Translations under genes and position numbers: made by a program
The notes under the pieces: generated by a model
Database searches by the model: none
Told to the model about the DNA's origin: nothing
What the model saw: only the letters and a program-made list of their open reading frames with translations
In this document: positions 52,678 to 61,026 of the stretch, piece after piece
How positions within the stretch are numbered: the stretch's first letter is position 1
How the letters are laid out: the number at the start of each line of letters is the position of its first letter
DNA from: Hoeflea sp. IMCC20628
GTDB taxonomy: Bacteria; Pseudomonadota; Alphaproteobacteria; Rhizobiales; Rhizobiaceae
Direction of reading: 5' to 3'
Assembly (NCBI RefSeq): GCF_001011155.1
Contig: NZ_CP011479.1
Span: 1,010,501 to 1,074,500, forward strand
DNA length: 64,000 nucleotides

Positions 52678-54290
52678 GTATCATTCAATCCAAGATATCC
52701 ACTGGCTCGCAGGCGTTCAAGGATAACGCCGCGAAGATGCAGACACAGATCACTGAAGCCGCAGAAGCTGCCGCCTTGCACGGGCAGGGCGGGCCGGAGG
52801 CCTCGCGCGAACGCCATGTAGGACGCGGCAAGCTGCTGCCGCGCGAGCGGGTGGCGACGTTGCTTGATGCGGATTCGCCGTTTCTGGAGGTCGGGCGGTT
52901 CGCTGCCCACGGGCTTTATGGCGGCGATATCGCCAGCGCCGGCGTGATCACCGGTGTTGGCCGGGTCAATGGCCGCGATGTGATGGTGGTGTGCAACGAC
53001 GCCACGGTGAAGGGCGGCACCTATTATCCGCTGACGGTGAAGAAGCATCTGCGCGCCCAGGAAATTGCGCTCGAGAACAATCTGCCGTGTGTGTATTTGG
53101 TGGATTCGGGCGGCGCTAATCTGCCCAACCAGGATGAAGTGTTCCCCGACCGGGATCACTTTGGCCGGATCTTCTTCAACCAGGCAAACATGAGCGCCAA
53201 GGGGATTTCGCAGATTGCCGTGGTGATGGGGTCCTGCACCGCGGGCGGAGCCTATGTGCCGGCGATGAGCGACGAGACCATCATCGTGCGCGATCAGGGT
53301 ACGATCTTTCTGGCTGGTCCACCGCTGGTCAAGGCCGCCACTGGCGAAATAGTCAGCGCGGAGGATCTTGGTGGTGGTGATGTGCACACGCGGCTGTCGG
53401 GCGTGGCTGATCATCTCGCCGACAACGATGCGCATGCGCTGGAATTGGCACGGCAGGCGGTGGCCAATCTCAACAATCGCGGCGGGGCGGGGCTTGCCGA
53501 AATGGATATCCGGACGGCGGAAGAACCGCTTTACGATCCGGCTGAAATCGCCGGGATCATTCCTGCCGATACGCGCCAGCCCTATGACATCCGCGAGGTG
53601 ATCGCCCGCGTCGTCGACGGCTCACGGTTTGACGAGTTCAAGGCGCGCTACGGCACAACAATCGTCTGCGGCTTCGCCCATGTGATGGGTATGCCGGTGG
53701 GGATTGTCGCCAACAATGGCGTGCTGTTTTCCGAAAGTGCGGTGAAGGCGGCGCATTTCATCGAGCTGTGCTCGCAGCGCAAGATTCCGCTGGTGTTTTT
53801 GCAGAACATCACCGGCTTTATGGTCGGGCAGAAATACGAGGCCGGCGGCATTGCCAAGGATGGCGCCAAGATGGTGACGGCCGTGGCGACGACGCAGGTG
53901 CCGAAGATCACCATGATCATCGGTGGCTCCTTCGGCGCGGGTAATTACGGCATGTGCGGGCGGGCCTATAGCCCACGGTTCATGTGGACCTGGCCCAACA
54001 GCCGGATCTCAGTGATGGGCGGCGAACAGGCGGCGGGCGTCCTGGCGACCGTCAAGCGTGACGCCATCGAGCGCAAAGGCGGGGCGTGGTCGGTAGAAGA
54101 AGAGGCCGAGTTCAAGCGGCCGACCATCGAGATGTTCGAAACACAAAGCCACCCGCTATACGCCTCGGCGCGGTTGTGGGACGACGGCATCATCAATCCG
54201 CTCAAATCACGCGAAATACTGGCTCTCAGCCTGTCGACGGCGTTGAATGCTCCGGTGGAAGATACGAAGTTTGGTGTGTTCAGGATGTGA
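52674..54290 (+). CDS. mccB: Methylcrotonyl-CoA carboxylase, carboxyltransferase (beta) subunit
   Basis: A 538-residue carboxyltransferase with GTG start overlapping the dehydrogenase stop. Features are [73 protein letters not shown] (acyl-CoA site), [18 protein letters not shown], and [16 protein letters not shown]. This set is the mark of the 3-methylcrotonyl-CoA rather than the propionyl-CoA enzyme. It moves CO2 from biotin to 3-methylcrotonyl-CoA. Its partner subunit lies after the toxin-antitoxin pair. Confidence 0.93.
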   Translation: MSIIQSKISTGSQAFKDNAAKMQTQITEAAEAAALHGQGGPEASRERHVGRGKLLPRERVATLLDADSPFLEVGRFAAHGLYGGDIASAGVITGVGRVNGRDVMVVCNDATVKGGTYYPLTVKKHLRAQEIALENNLPCVYLVDSGGANLPNQDEVFPDRDHFGRIFFNQANMSAKGISQIAVVMGSCTAGGAYVPAMSDETIIVRDQGTIFLAGPPLVKAATGEIVSAEDLGGGDVHTRLSGVADHLADNDAHALELARQAVANLNNRGGAGLAEMDIRTAEEPLYDPAEIAGIIPADTRQPYDIREVIARVVDGSRFDEFKARYGTTIVCGFAHVMGMPVGIVANNGVLFSESAVKAAHFIELCSQRKIPLVFLQNITGFMVGQKYEAGGIAKDGAKMVTAVATTQVPKITMIIGGSFGAGNYGMCGRAYSPRFMWTWPNSRISVMGGEQAAGVLATVKRDAIERKGGAWSVEEEAEFKRPTIEMFETQSHPLYASARLWDDGIINPLKSREILALSLSTALNAPVEDTKFGVFRM

Positions 54291-54310
54291 TGGAAAATCA
54301 GATCAAAAAA

Positions 54311-54329
54311 TGATATCATTGTGATATCA
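54311..54329. promoter_or_regulatory. Double TGATATCA operator upstream of the antitoxin gene
   Basis: Two exact copies of the self-complementary octamer TGATATCA (54311-54318 and 54322-54329) with a 3-bp spacer, between the MccB stop and the antitoxin start. Ribbon-helix-helix antitoxins bind paired short palindromes of this kind to repress their own operon. Confidence 0.7.
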
Positions 54330-54344
54330 ATAGGAGTGACTGAG

Positions 54345-54605
54345 ATGGCCCAGATCGTGGTCAGGCAATTGGAAGATGCAGTGCTTGAAGCAGTGAAGAC
54401 ACGTGCGGTGGCAAACAAACGGTCGACCGAAGCAGAGGTGCGCGCCATATTGACCGATGCCGTTGGGCTCTCGTCGTCAACAACCGGTCCACCAGAGCCG
54501 GCCCCCAGAAGCTTTCGTGATTTTGTCGGAATAGCTGCAAACCGGCGTACTCAGGACGAAATTGACGCCTATGTGCGGGCTCTGCGCGACGAATGGGTTC
54601 GCTAG
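54345..54605 (+). CDS. Ribbon-helix-helix antitoxin (FitA/VapB type)
   Basis: An 86-residue protein. The N-terminal MAQIVVRQLEDAVLEAVK and AVANKRSTEAEVRAILTDAV form the ribbon-helix-helix DNA-binding domain; the C-terminal SFRDFVGIAANRRTQ region would wrap and inhibit the toxin. ATG 54345 is chosen since TAGGAG (54331-54336) is well spaced; an upstream in-frame GTG lies inside the operator. Its stop is 2 bp from the toxin ATG. Confidence 0.88.
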   Translation: MAQIVVRQLEDAVLEAVKTRAVANKRSTEAEVRAILTDAVGLSSSTTGPPEPAPRSFRDFVGIAANRRTQDEIDAYVRALRDEWVR

Positions 54606-54607
54606 GC

Positions 54608-55042
54608 ATGGCGAAAAACCGGCGCACCTATCTCGATACCAATGCGCTGATCAGCATTCTTGAAAAGGCGGATGAGTTGGACAGCGCGCAGGAAGAGTTG
54701 GTCAAGCAGATCAATGACGGTCAGCTTGAGGCCGTGACCAGTGAATTGACGTTGGCCGAGTGTCTTGTCAAACCGATCACAGATCGGGATGAGGCGTTGA
54801 TCCGTGCTTACCTGAGCTTGTTGGCGGCCGAGAGCAAATTTCTGCGGGTAGCGGCCATTTCGAGAGACATCATCCTGGAAGCCGCGCGCGTGCGAGCCGG
54901 GACCGGGATCAAGTTGCCGGACGCTATTCATGTTGCGACCGCGAAGATCAGCCAATGTGAAGTATTCGTCAGCAACGACAGGCGTTTGGCGACCGCAACC
55001 GCAATGCCTTTCGAGCTATGGAGCGAAATGGGAAATCCATGA
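54608..55042 (+). CDS. PIN-domain ribonuclease toxin (VapC/FitB-like)
   Basis: A 144-residue PIN-domain protein. The acidic metal-binding residues are in YLDTNALISILE (first Asp), TLAECL (Glu), LPDAIHVATA (Asp) and FVSNDRRLAT (Asp), the normal PIN set. An in-frame ATG at 54593 overlaps the antitoxin; 54608 fits the operon. VapC-type toxins cleave tRNA or rRNA when freed from the antitoxin. The stop overlaps the MccA start (ATGA, 55039-55042). Confidence 0.88.
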   Translation: MAKNRRTYLDTNALISILEKADELDSAQEELVKQINDGQLEAVTSELTLAECLVKPITDRDEALIRAYLSLLAAESKFLRVAAISRDIILEAARVRAGTGIKLPDAIHVATAKISQCEVFVSNDRRLATATAMPFELWSEMGNP

Positions 55043-57039
55043 TCACCAAAATCCTCATTGCCAATCGGGGCGAGATTGCTTGCCGGATCATCCGCACGGC
55101 GCGGAAAATGGGTATCGCCACGGTGGCGGTCTATTCCGAGGCTGACGCAAGTGCGCTGCATGTCGAGATGGCGGATGAGGCGGTGCTGATCGGGCCGGCG
55201 CCTGTGTCCGAGAGCTATCTCAAATTCGACGCCATTCTCGATGCCGCCAGGCGCACCGGTGCGGATGCGATCCATCCGGGCTACGGGTTTCTGTCGGAAA
55301 ATCCGGGTTTTGTCGATCAAGTCGAGAAGGCAGGACTGATCTTCATCGGGCCATCGGCCAAGGCGATCCGTGCCATGGGGTTGAAGGATGCGGCCAAGGC
55401 GCTGATGGAAAAAGCCAATGTGCCGGTGGTGCCGGGCTATCACGGCGATGCGCAGGAACTGGTGGTGCTAGCAGGCAAGGCCAACGAGATCGGCTTTCCG
55501 GTGCTGATCAAGGCGCGTGCCGGCGGCGGCGGCAAGGGCATGCGCAAGGTAGAACATCAGGCGGATTTCCCGGCTGCGCTGTCTTCGGCGCGGCGCGAAG
55601 CCAAGGCTTCGTTCGGTGATGACCGGGTGCTGGTGGAGAAATATGTCTCCACGCCGCGGCATATCGAGATCCAGGTATTTGGCGACAAGCACGGCAACGT
55701 AGTGCATCTGTTCGAGCGCGACTGTTCGGCGCAACGGCGCCACCAGAAGGTGATCGAAGAAGCGCCTGCGCCGGATATGCCCGATGATATGCGCGAGGCG
55801 ATGGGGGCTGCGGCCGTGCAGGCGGCCAAGGCAATCAACTATGCCGGCGCGGGGACAGTGGAGTTCATTGTTGACGCCAGCGAGGGGCTCAAGGCCGACA
55901 GGTTCTGGTTCATGGAAATGAACACGCGGCTGCAGGTCGAGCATCCGGTGACAGAGATGATCACCGGGCTCGATCTGGTCGAATGGCAGATCCGCGTGGC
56001 AGGCGGCGAGTCCTTGCCGCTCAGGCAGGACCAGCTTTCGATCAACGGTCATGCGGTGGAAGCGCGGATTTACGCCGAGGACGCGGAAAAGGGTTTTCTG
56101 CCTGCGGTCGGCAGGTTGGTGCATCTGCAGTTTCCTGATGGCGACATCAGGGTTGATGCCGGGGTGCGTGCGGGTGACGAGATCACGCCGTTCTATGACC
56201 CGATGATCGCCAAGGTGATTGCCCACGGCAAGAACCGGGCCGAGGCGCTGGGCAAGCTCGCCGGGGCTTTGGGCCGTACCGAGATCGCCGGGACCGTGAC
56301 CAACACGGCATTTCTGGCGAAGCTTTGCCGGGATGCCGACTTTGCCGCAGGTCGGCTCGACACCGGGTTGATCGAGCGCAATATCGATAGCCTCACTGAG
56401 CGCGCGCCTGCGCCAGATGCAATCGCGGCTCTGGCGGTTTTGGCCGCTTCCGGCATGGTTCCGACCAGAACAGAGGATCCGGCCTCAGTGACGGCGATTG
56501 GCCCGTTCGAAATTTGGGGCGCTCCGAAACGCTCGGTGACGCTTGAAACCAGTGGAGCGGAAAGCCTCTTTACGGTTGAGCGGGAAGCCGCAGATATCTG
56601 GCGTATTGCGGGTGATGCGATGAAGACTGGTGCTATGCGCCTGGATGCGGTTCGCCCGAAGGGAAATGACTGGGCCTTCAGCGCCGACGGGGTGACGCAG
56701 CGCTGCCGGCTGGTCCAGAGCGGCGTGGAAGTGGCGGTTTTTCATGAGGGGCTGACGCACCGGTTCGGAAAGCAGCAACGCAAGCGCAGCGATGATCTGG
56801 CGGCGGGCGGCGATTCTGTTGTCTCGGCAATGCCGGGCATCGTCAAACAGGTGCTTGTGGTGAACGGCCAGGAGGTCAAATCCGGCGAAGCCCTGGTGAT
56901 CATGGAAGCCATGAAAATGGAGATGACACTGTCGGCGCCGCGCGATGGCATGGTGGCTGAAGTGCTGGTAAGGGTTGGCGCGCAAGTGACCGACGGCGTC
57001 AGGCTTGTCCTGCTTGAAGCCGAGGTGAAAGCCGCCTGA
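55039..57039 (+). CDS. mccA: Methylcrotonyl-CoA carboxylase, biotin-containing (alpha) subunit
   Basis: A 666-residue protein with biotin carboxylase N-terminal (KILIANRGEIACRI, residues 4-17), ATP-grasp core (KARAGGGGKGMRKV, EKYVSTPRHIEIQVFGD, FMEMNTRLQVEHPVTE) and a C-terminal biotin-carrier domain with VIMEAMKMEM, where the Lys is biotinylated. The start at ATG 55039 overlaps the toxin stop; an ATG at 55018 inside the toxin gene is also in frame. It works with MccB in leucine-type catabolism. The next steps (methylglutaconyl-CoA hydratase and HMG-CoA lyase) are not in the window. Confidence 0.93.
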   Translation: MITKILIANRGEIACRIIRTARKMGIATVAVYSEADASALHVEMADEAVLIGPAPVSESYLKFDAILDAARRTGADAIHPGYGFLSENPGFVDQVEKAGLIFIGPSAKAIRAMGLKDAAKALMEKANVPVVPGYHGDAQELVVLAGKANEIGFPVLIKARAGGGGKGMRKVEHQADFPAALSSARREAKASFGDDRVLVEKYVSTPRHIEIQVFGDKHGNVVHLFERDCSAQRRHQKVIEEAPAPDMPDDMREAMGAAAVQAAKAINYAGAGTVEFIVDASEGLKADRFWFMEMNTRLQVEHPVTEMITGLDLVEWQIRVAGGESLPLRQDQLSINGHAVEARIYAEDAEKGFLPAVGRLVHLQFPDGDIRVDAGVRAGDEITPFYDPMIAKVIAHGKNRAEALGKLAGALGRTEIAGTVTNTAFLAKLCRDADFAAGRLDTGLIERNIDSLTERAPAPDAIAALAVLAASGMVPTRTEDPASVTAIGPFEIWGAPKRSVTLETSGAESLFTVEREAADIWRIAGDAMKTGAMRLDAVRPKGNDWAFSADGVTQRCRLVQSGVEVAVFHEGLTHRFGKQQRKRSDDLAAGGDSVVSAMPGIVKQVLVVNGQEVKSGEALVIMEAMKMEMTLSAPRDGMVAEVLVRVGAQVTDGVRLVLLEAEVKAA

Positions 57040-57153
57040 CACGCACGTGTCTGCCGCGTGAACCACGATTTACGGTAGAAATTGAGCTGTGGATGGTTAA
57101 AGTCCTGCCGGCAATCAAATCAGCTCAGAGATTGACACAAAACAGGATTTCCA

Positions 57154-57699
57154 ATGACCGAAACACCCGACAGCGTCCTCAAATTCTGGTTTGAAGAACT
57201 CACGAGCAAGGACTGGTTCGTCAAGAGCGACGAGATCGACCGCCTTGTCACCGAGCGTTTTGCGGCGTTGCATCTGGCACAATCACGCGAAGTGACGGCC
57301 GAGTGGCGCGCGACGCCCGAGGCACGGCTGGCGCGGATCATCGTTCTCGACCAGTTTCCGCGCAACATCTATCGCGGTTCGCCACTGTCTTTTGCCACCG
57401 ATCGTCTGGCCCTGAATGCCGCCAAGGCGGCCATTGCTGTGGGCGCCGATGCCGCCACACCGGAAAATCGCCGGATTTTTTTCTACATGCCATTCGAGCA
57501 TGCGGAAAGTCTCGAGGAGCAGGCTCGTGCGGTGGCGCTGTGCGAAGCGCTCGGTAATGAAAATTATCTGGATTATGCGCTCAAGCATCAGGCTGTGATC
57601 AAGCGTTTTGACCGTTTCCCGCACCGCAATCCAATTCTGGGGCGAACGTCGACCCCTGAGGAAGAAGCCTATCTGGCCGAACCCGGTGCAGGATTCTAG
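57154..57699 (+). CDS. DUF924 family protein
   Basis: A 181-residue protein of the DUF924 (helical, TPR-like) family: VLKFWFEELTSKDWF at the start, RIIVLDQFPRNIYRG in the middle, FFYMPFEHAESLEEQ, and FDRFPHRNPILGRTSTPEE at the end are the four conserved blocks. The function is unknown. It stands alone 114 bp after MccA. Confidence 0.9.
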   Translation: MTETPDSVLKFWFEELTSKDWFVKSDEIDRLVTERFAALHLAQSREVTAEWRATPEARLARIIVLDQFPRNIYRGSPLSFATDRLALNAAKAAIAVGADAATPENRRIFFYMPFEHAESLEEQARAVALCEALGNENYLDYALKHQAVIKRFDRFPHRNPILGRTSTPEEEAYLAEPGAGF

Positions 57700-57822
57700 T
57701 CTCGCCAGCATTCATTTTCATCAAAATGCCGGGCCGGGGCAGGTCGCCTTGCCTTTGCGGCATTTGAGATGTTGCGCGAGCCTGTTAAAGATACCCAGAC
57801 TTCGCAACCGAATAGGATATTC

Positions 57823-60450
57823 ATGCGCTTTGACTGGTTGAAGGCTGCTTTGCTGAGCGCTGTGGTTCTGATCGGAACCGGCGTTGCTGCCCATTCCCAA
57901 TCTGCTGTCCAAACTGAACCAGCGGGTGCCGAGCCGGCGATCGCGGAGCAGGTTGCAACTGCGCCCGCCACGGCAGTGGCCTCGCCTATCGTCATTGCGG
58001 CGGAAGAAAAGCTGGCCGCTGCGGAAATGGATATCGCTCGGCTAGGCAAGCGGGTTGAGGAAAGCACCGAGAATGACACCGCCTTGGTGGACCTGAAGCT
58101 CGAAATTGAGACGCTGGCGCGCTCCATGCTCGATATTGGTGTCTCCTTGCGGCCGCGAATGACGGAAATCAAGGCCCGGCTGGAGCAGCTTGGCGCGTCT
58201 CCTGGGGAGGGTGAAGCGCCCGAACCCGACGCCATTGTCGCCGAACGTAACCGTCTCAATGAAGAACGCGCGCTGATCAACACGCTGACCGGCAGAGCCG
58301 AGGCGGTTTCGGTCAGGGCCAACGATCTTGGCAACAGGATCACCGAAGCGCGCCGGGACCTGTTTTCCAACACCCTGTTCAAGCGTACGGAAATCAGTCC
58401 CTCGATGTTGTCGGAATCGCTGGTTGCGATGGATGGGGAATGGACTGATCTGGTTCGAACCTATGGCTCCTGGGGGAGGTTCGTACTGGCGTTCAAATGG
58501 CAAGCGTTGCTGGGCTGGGCTTTTTTCTCTCTGCTTGCTGCGTTGGTGTTCGTGCCGGGTGCCTACCGACTGTTTGGCGGATTGATCGACCGTGATCCGA
58601 GCGATGAGGATCCGGCCTACACAAGCCGGCTGTCGGTTGCCTTCTGGTCGACCATAATCCCGACAATCGCCATGACCGCGCTGGCGGGCACAATCTATGG
58701 GCTGCTCCAGAGCTTTGCGATTTTGCGTGGCGATGTCGCCCCGGTGATTTCCAGCATGCTGGCGATCGTGGTGGCGATTTTCTTCGTCAGCAAACTGGCG
58801 CGCGGTATATTGGCACCGAAAATGCCTGCCTGGCGTCTGGTCAACGTTTCCAATGGCGGCGCCCGAGTTCTCTACCTTTTGGTGGTGGCGATGGTGTTCG
58901 TCAACGGGTTCGACTTTGTCGAGGATCAAATGAGTCAGTCGCTCGGATCGCCCGTGGTGCTGACTGTGTTCAAGGGCATCATCTCGGTGTTCATGATGGC
59001 GCTCATCCTGATCGCCATGGCGATGGTCAAGCCGATGGTTGCCAAATCCGGAGATCCGGCGGACCCGGGTGAACCCTGGCCGCGGGTGATTTCGGTGACG
59101 CTGCTCGTCGCCGGTTTCGGATTGATGGCGACAGCGTCTTTGGGTTATGTCGGCTTGGCACGATTTGCCGCGACCCAGATCGTGGTCACCGGTGCCATTT
59201 TGACGACCATGTATATTGGCTATCTTTCAGCCCGGGCAATCTCCGAAGAGGGTGCATTTGCCCATACCATCATCGGGCGGCGGATCGAAACCAAGTACCA
59301 GCCGGGTCATGTGGCGCTTGACCGCTCGGGGCTGGCGGCGGGTTTGCTGATCAATCTGCTTGTGCTGTTGCTTGGCGTGCCGCTGATCCTGTTGCTGTGG
59401 GGCTTTCAGGTTCAGGATATCGAACTCTGGTTCTACCGCATCCTGACCGAAATCCGCATCGGCGGCATTACCATTTCGCTGGTGGGAATCTTCTTCGGTG
59501 TTTTGCTCTTCATCGTTGGCTTGCTCGCAACCCGCTGGTTCCAGCGTTGGCTTGATGGCAGCGTTATGGCGCGCGGCAGCATGGAATCCGGCGTGCGCAA
59601 CTCAATCAAGATCGGCGTTGGTTATCTCGGCGTGGCCCTGGCCGGACTGATCGGAATTTCAGCCGCAGGTATTGATCTGTCGAGCCTGGCCCTGGTGGCC
59701 GGTGCGTTGTCGCTGGGCATTGGTTTTGGCCTTCAGAATATTGTCAGCAACTTTGTCTCGGGTCTCATCCTGCTGGCCGAACGGCCGTTCAAGGTTGGCG
59801 ACTGGGTGGTGACGGGATCCACCGAGGGGTTCGTCAAGAAAATCTCGGTTAGGGCCACGGAGATTGAAACATTTTCGCGTCAGTCGATCATCGTGCCCAA
59901 TTCGGAGCTGATCAATGCGCCGGTCGGCAACTGGACCCATCGCAACAAGCTTGGCCGTGTCGAGGTGCCGATTGGTGTGAGCTATGATGCTGATCCCCGC
60001 CGCGTCATTGAAATTCTCGAGGAGGTCGTGCGTAGCCATGACCTGGTTCTCAACTTCCCTGCGCCGGCGGTGTTCTTCATGAATTTTGGCGATTCATCGC
60101 TCGATTTCGAGATCAAGGCGCATATCGCCGATGTGCTTAACGGGATGACCGTGCGAACCGAATTGCGATTGCGCATTTTTGAACGCTTGAAAGCCGAAGG
60201 GATTGAAATTCCGTTCCCGCAACGCGATCTGAATATCAAGCTGGGCGATCAGGACGAACCGCTCACGGTGCTGAGAGAAAAACTGATGGAACGAAAGCCG
60301 AAACTCGCCACGCCACCCGAGCCAGCTGTAACGGGTGTGACGGCAGATACGGAGACCTCGGTCAAGAAACCGGCCAAGCGCCGGAAACCGACAAAGGCCG
60401 GGCAGGACTCGATGGGAGATGGGTCAGGTCCCGAGGGAGGCGACCGGTGA
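57823..60450 (+). CDS. MscS-type mechanosensitive channel with DUF3772 N-terminal domain
   Basis: An 875-residue protein. A signal peptide (to about residue 30) is followed by a helical periplasmic region with the DUF3772 block (RLNEERALINTLTGRAEAVS, residues 140-175), then about ten membrane helices (residues 220-620) and the MscS pore and beta domain (LSSLALVAGALSLGIGFGLQ, NIVSNFVSGLILLAERPFKVGDWV). The C-terminus is Lys/Pro-rich. ATG 57823 gives a proper signal peptide. Such long MscS homologues act in turgor release in the inner membrane; the sensor domains may detect envelope changes. Confidence 0.88.
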   Translation: MRFDWLKAALLSAVVLIGTGVAAHSQSAVQTEPAGAEPAIAEQVATAPATAVASPIVIAAEEKLAAAEMDIARLGKRVEESTENDTALVDLKLEIETLARSMLDIGVSLRPRMTEIKARLEQLGASPGEGEAPEPDAIVAERNRLNEERALINTLTGRAEAVSVRANDLGNRITEARRDLFSNTLFKRTEISPSMLSESLVAMDGEWTDLVRTYGSWGRFVLAFKWQALLGWAFFSLLAALVFVPGAYRLFGGLIDRDPSDEDPAYTSRLSVAFWSTIIPTIAMTALAGTIYGLLQSFAILRGDVAPVISSMLAIVVAIFFVSKLARGILAPKMPAWRLVNVSNGGARVLYLLVVAMVFVNGFDFVEDQMSQSLGSPVVLTVFKGIISVFMMALILIAMAMVKPMVAKSGDPADPGEPWPRVISVTLLVAGFGLMATASLGYVGLARFAATQIVVTGAILTTMYIGYLSARAISEEGAFAHTIIGRRIETKYQPGHVALDRSGLAAGLLINLLVLLLGVPLILLLWGFQVQDIELWFYRILTEIRIGGITISLVGIFFGVLLFIVGLLATRWFQRWLDGSVMARGSMESGVRNSIKIGVGYLGVALAGLIGISAAGIDLSSLALVAGALSLGIGFGLQNIVSNFVSGLILLAERPFKVGDWVVTGSTEGFVKKISVRATEIETFSRQSIIVPNSELINAPVGNWTHRNKLGRVEVPIGVSYDADPRRVIEILEEVVRSHDLVLNFPAPAVFFMNFGDSSLDFEIKAHIADVLNGMTVRTELRLRIFERLKAEGIEIPFPQRDLNIKLGDQDEPLTVLREKLMERKPKLATPPEPAVTGVTADTETSVKKPAKRRKPTKAGQDSMGDGSGPEGGDR

Positions 60451-60559
60451 ACCATATTCGTTCAGACTGCATTCAGTTTCGCGATGCTAGAAGTTCATCC
60501 ATACTGGGCCACCACTGGCTCGACAGTGTTTCAACAAGGAGCGGCGATCAGATCGCCGG

Positions 60560-60829
60560 ATGCCCATGAAAACTATCATAATCGGATTTGCAGTGAGTTT
60601 GGCGATGATCGGCAGCGCGGCCGCCGCAACCGTCACCAACAAGGATGACCAATCTCAGGTGCTCATTGTCACTGACGGCGGAAACAAGATCGACCTGGTG
60701 GTCGAGGCTGGCGCCACAGTGAATTTCTGTCCCGCAGGCTGTTTCGTGACGATGCCGTCCGGTGATCGCGAAACACTCGCCGGCAGCGAGAGCATCGAAA
60801 TCGTCAATGGCAGCGCGGTGATCAAGTAA
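60560..60829 (+). CDS. Small secreted protein of unknown function
   Basis: An 89-residue protein with signal peptide (MPMKTIIIGFAVSLAMIGSA to AAA, about 21-23 residues) and a short mature beta-rich domain (TNKDDQSQVLIVTDGGNKI). It has two Cys (CPAGC) and no known motif. A strong terminator follows. The start could also be the second Met at 60566. No function can be assigned. Confidence 0.7.
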   Translation: MPMKTIIIGFAVSLAMIGSAAAATVTNKDDQSQVLIVTDGGNKIDLVVEAGATVNFCPAGCFVTMPSGDRETLAGSESIEIVNGSAVIK

Positions 60830-60857
60830 AGCCGTGATGTCGTTGTCAGAGAAACCG

Positions 60858-60890
60858 GGGCGCGATCCGCAAGGGTCGCGCCCTTTTGTT
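60858..60890 (+). terminator. Rho-independent terminator after small secreted protein
   Basis: GGGCGCGA (60858-60865) pairs with TCGCGCCC (60876-60883), loop of 10 nt, followed by TTTTGTT. The hairpin ends the transcript of the small secreted protein. Confidence 0.85.
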
Positions 60891-61026
60891 GTGCTGGATG
60901 GGGCGCGACCTTGCAGCACCTCAACCTGCCACTGGTCGTGCAGCATGTGATTAATGTCGTAGACAGGCTCTGGTTTTGTGGAGACAGATCATAAATTCTG
61001 TTTAAAGCGCAATCAGGGTAGAGACA

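Noticed and set aside
57017-57060. Hairpin GACACG-CACGTGTC after mccA as a terminator
   Set aside because: Short stem, no T-tract; could be chance.
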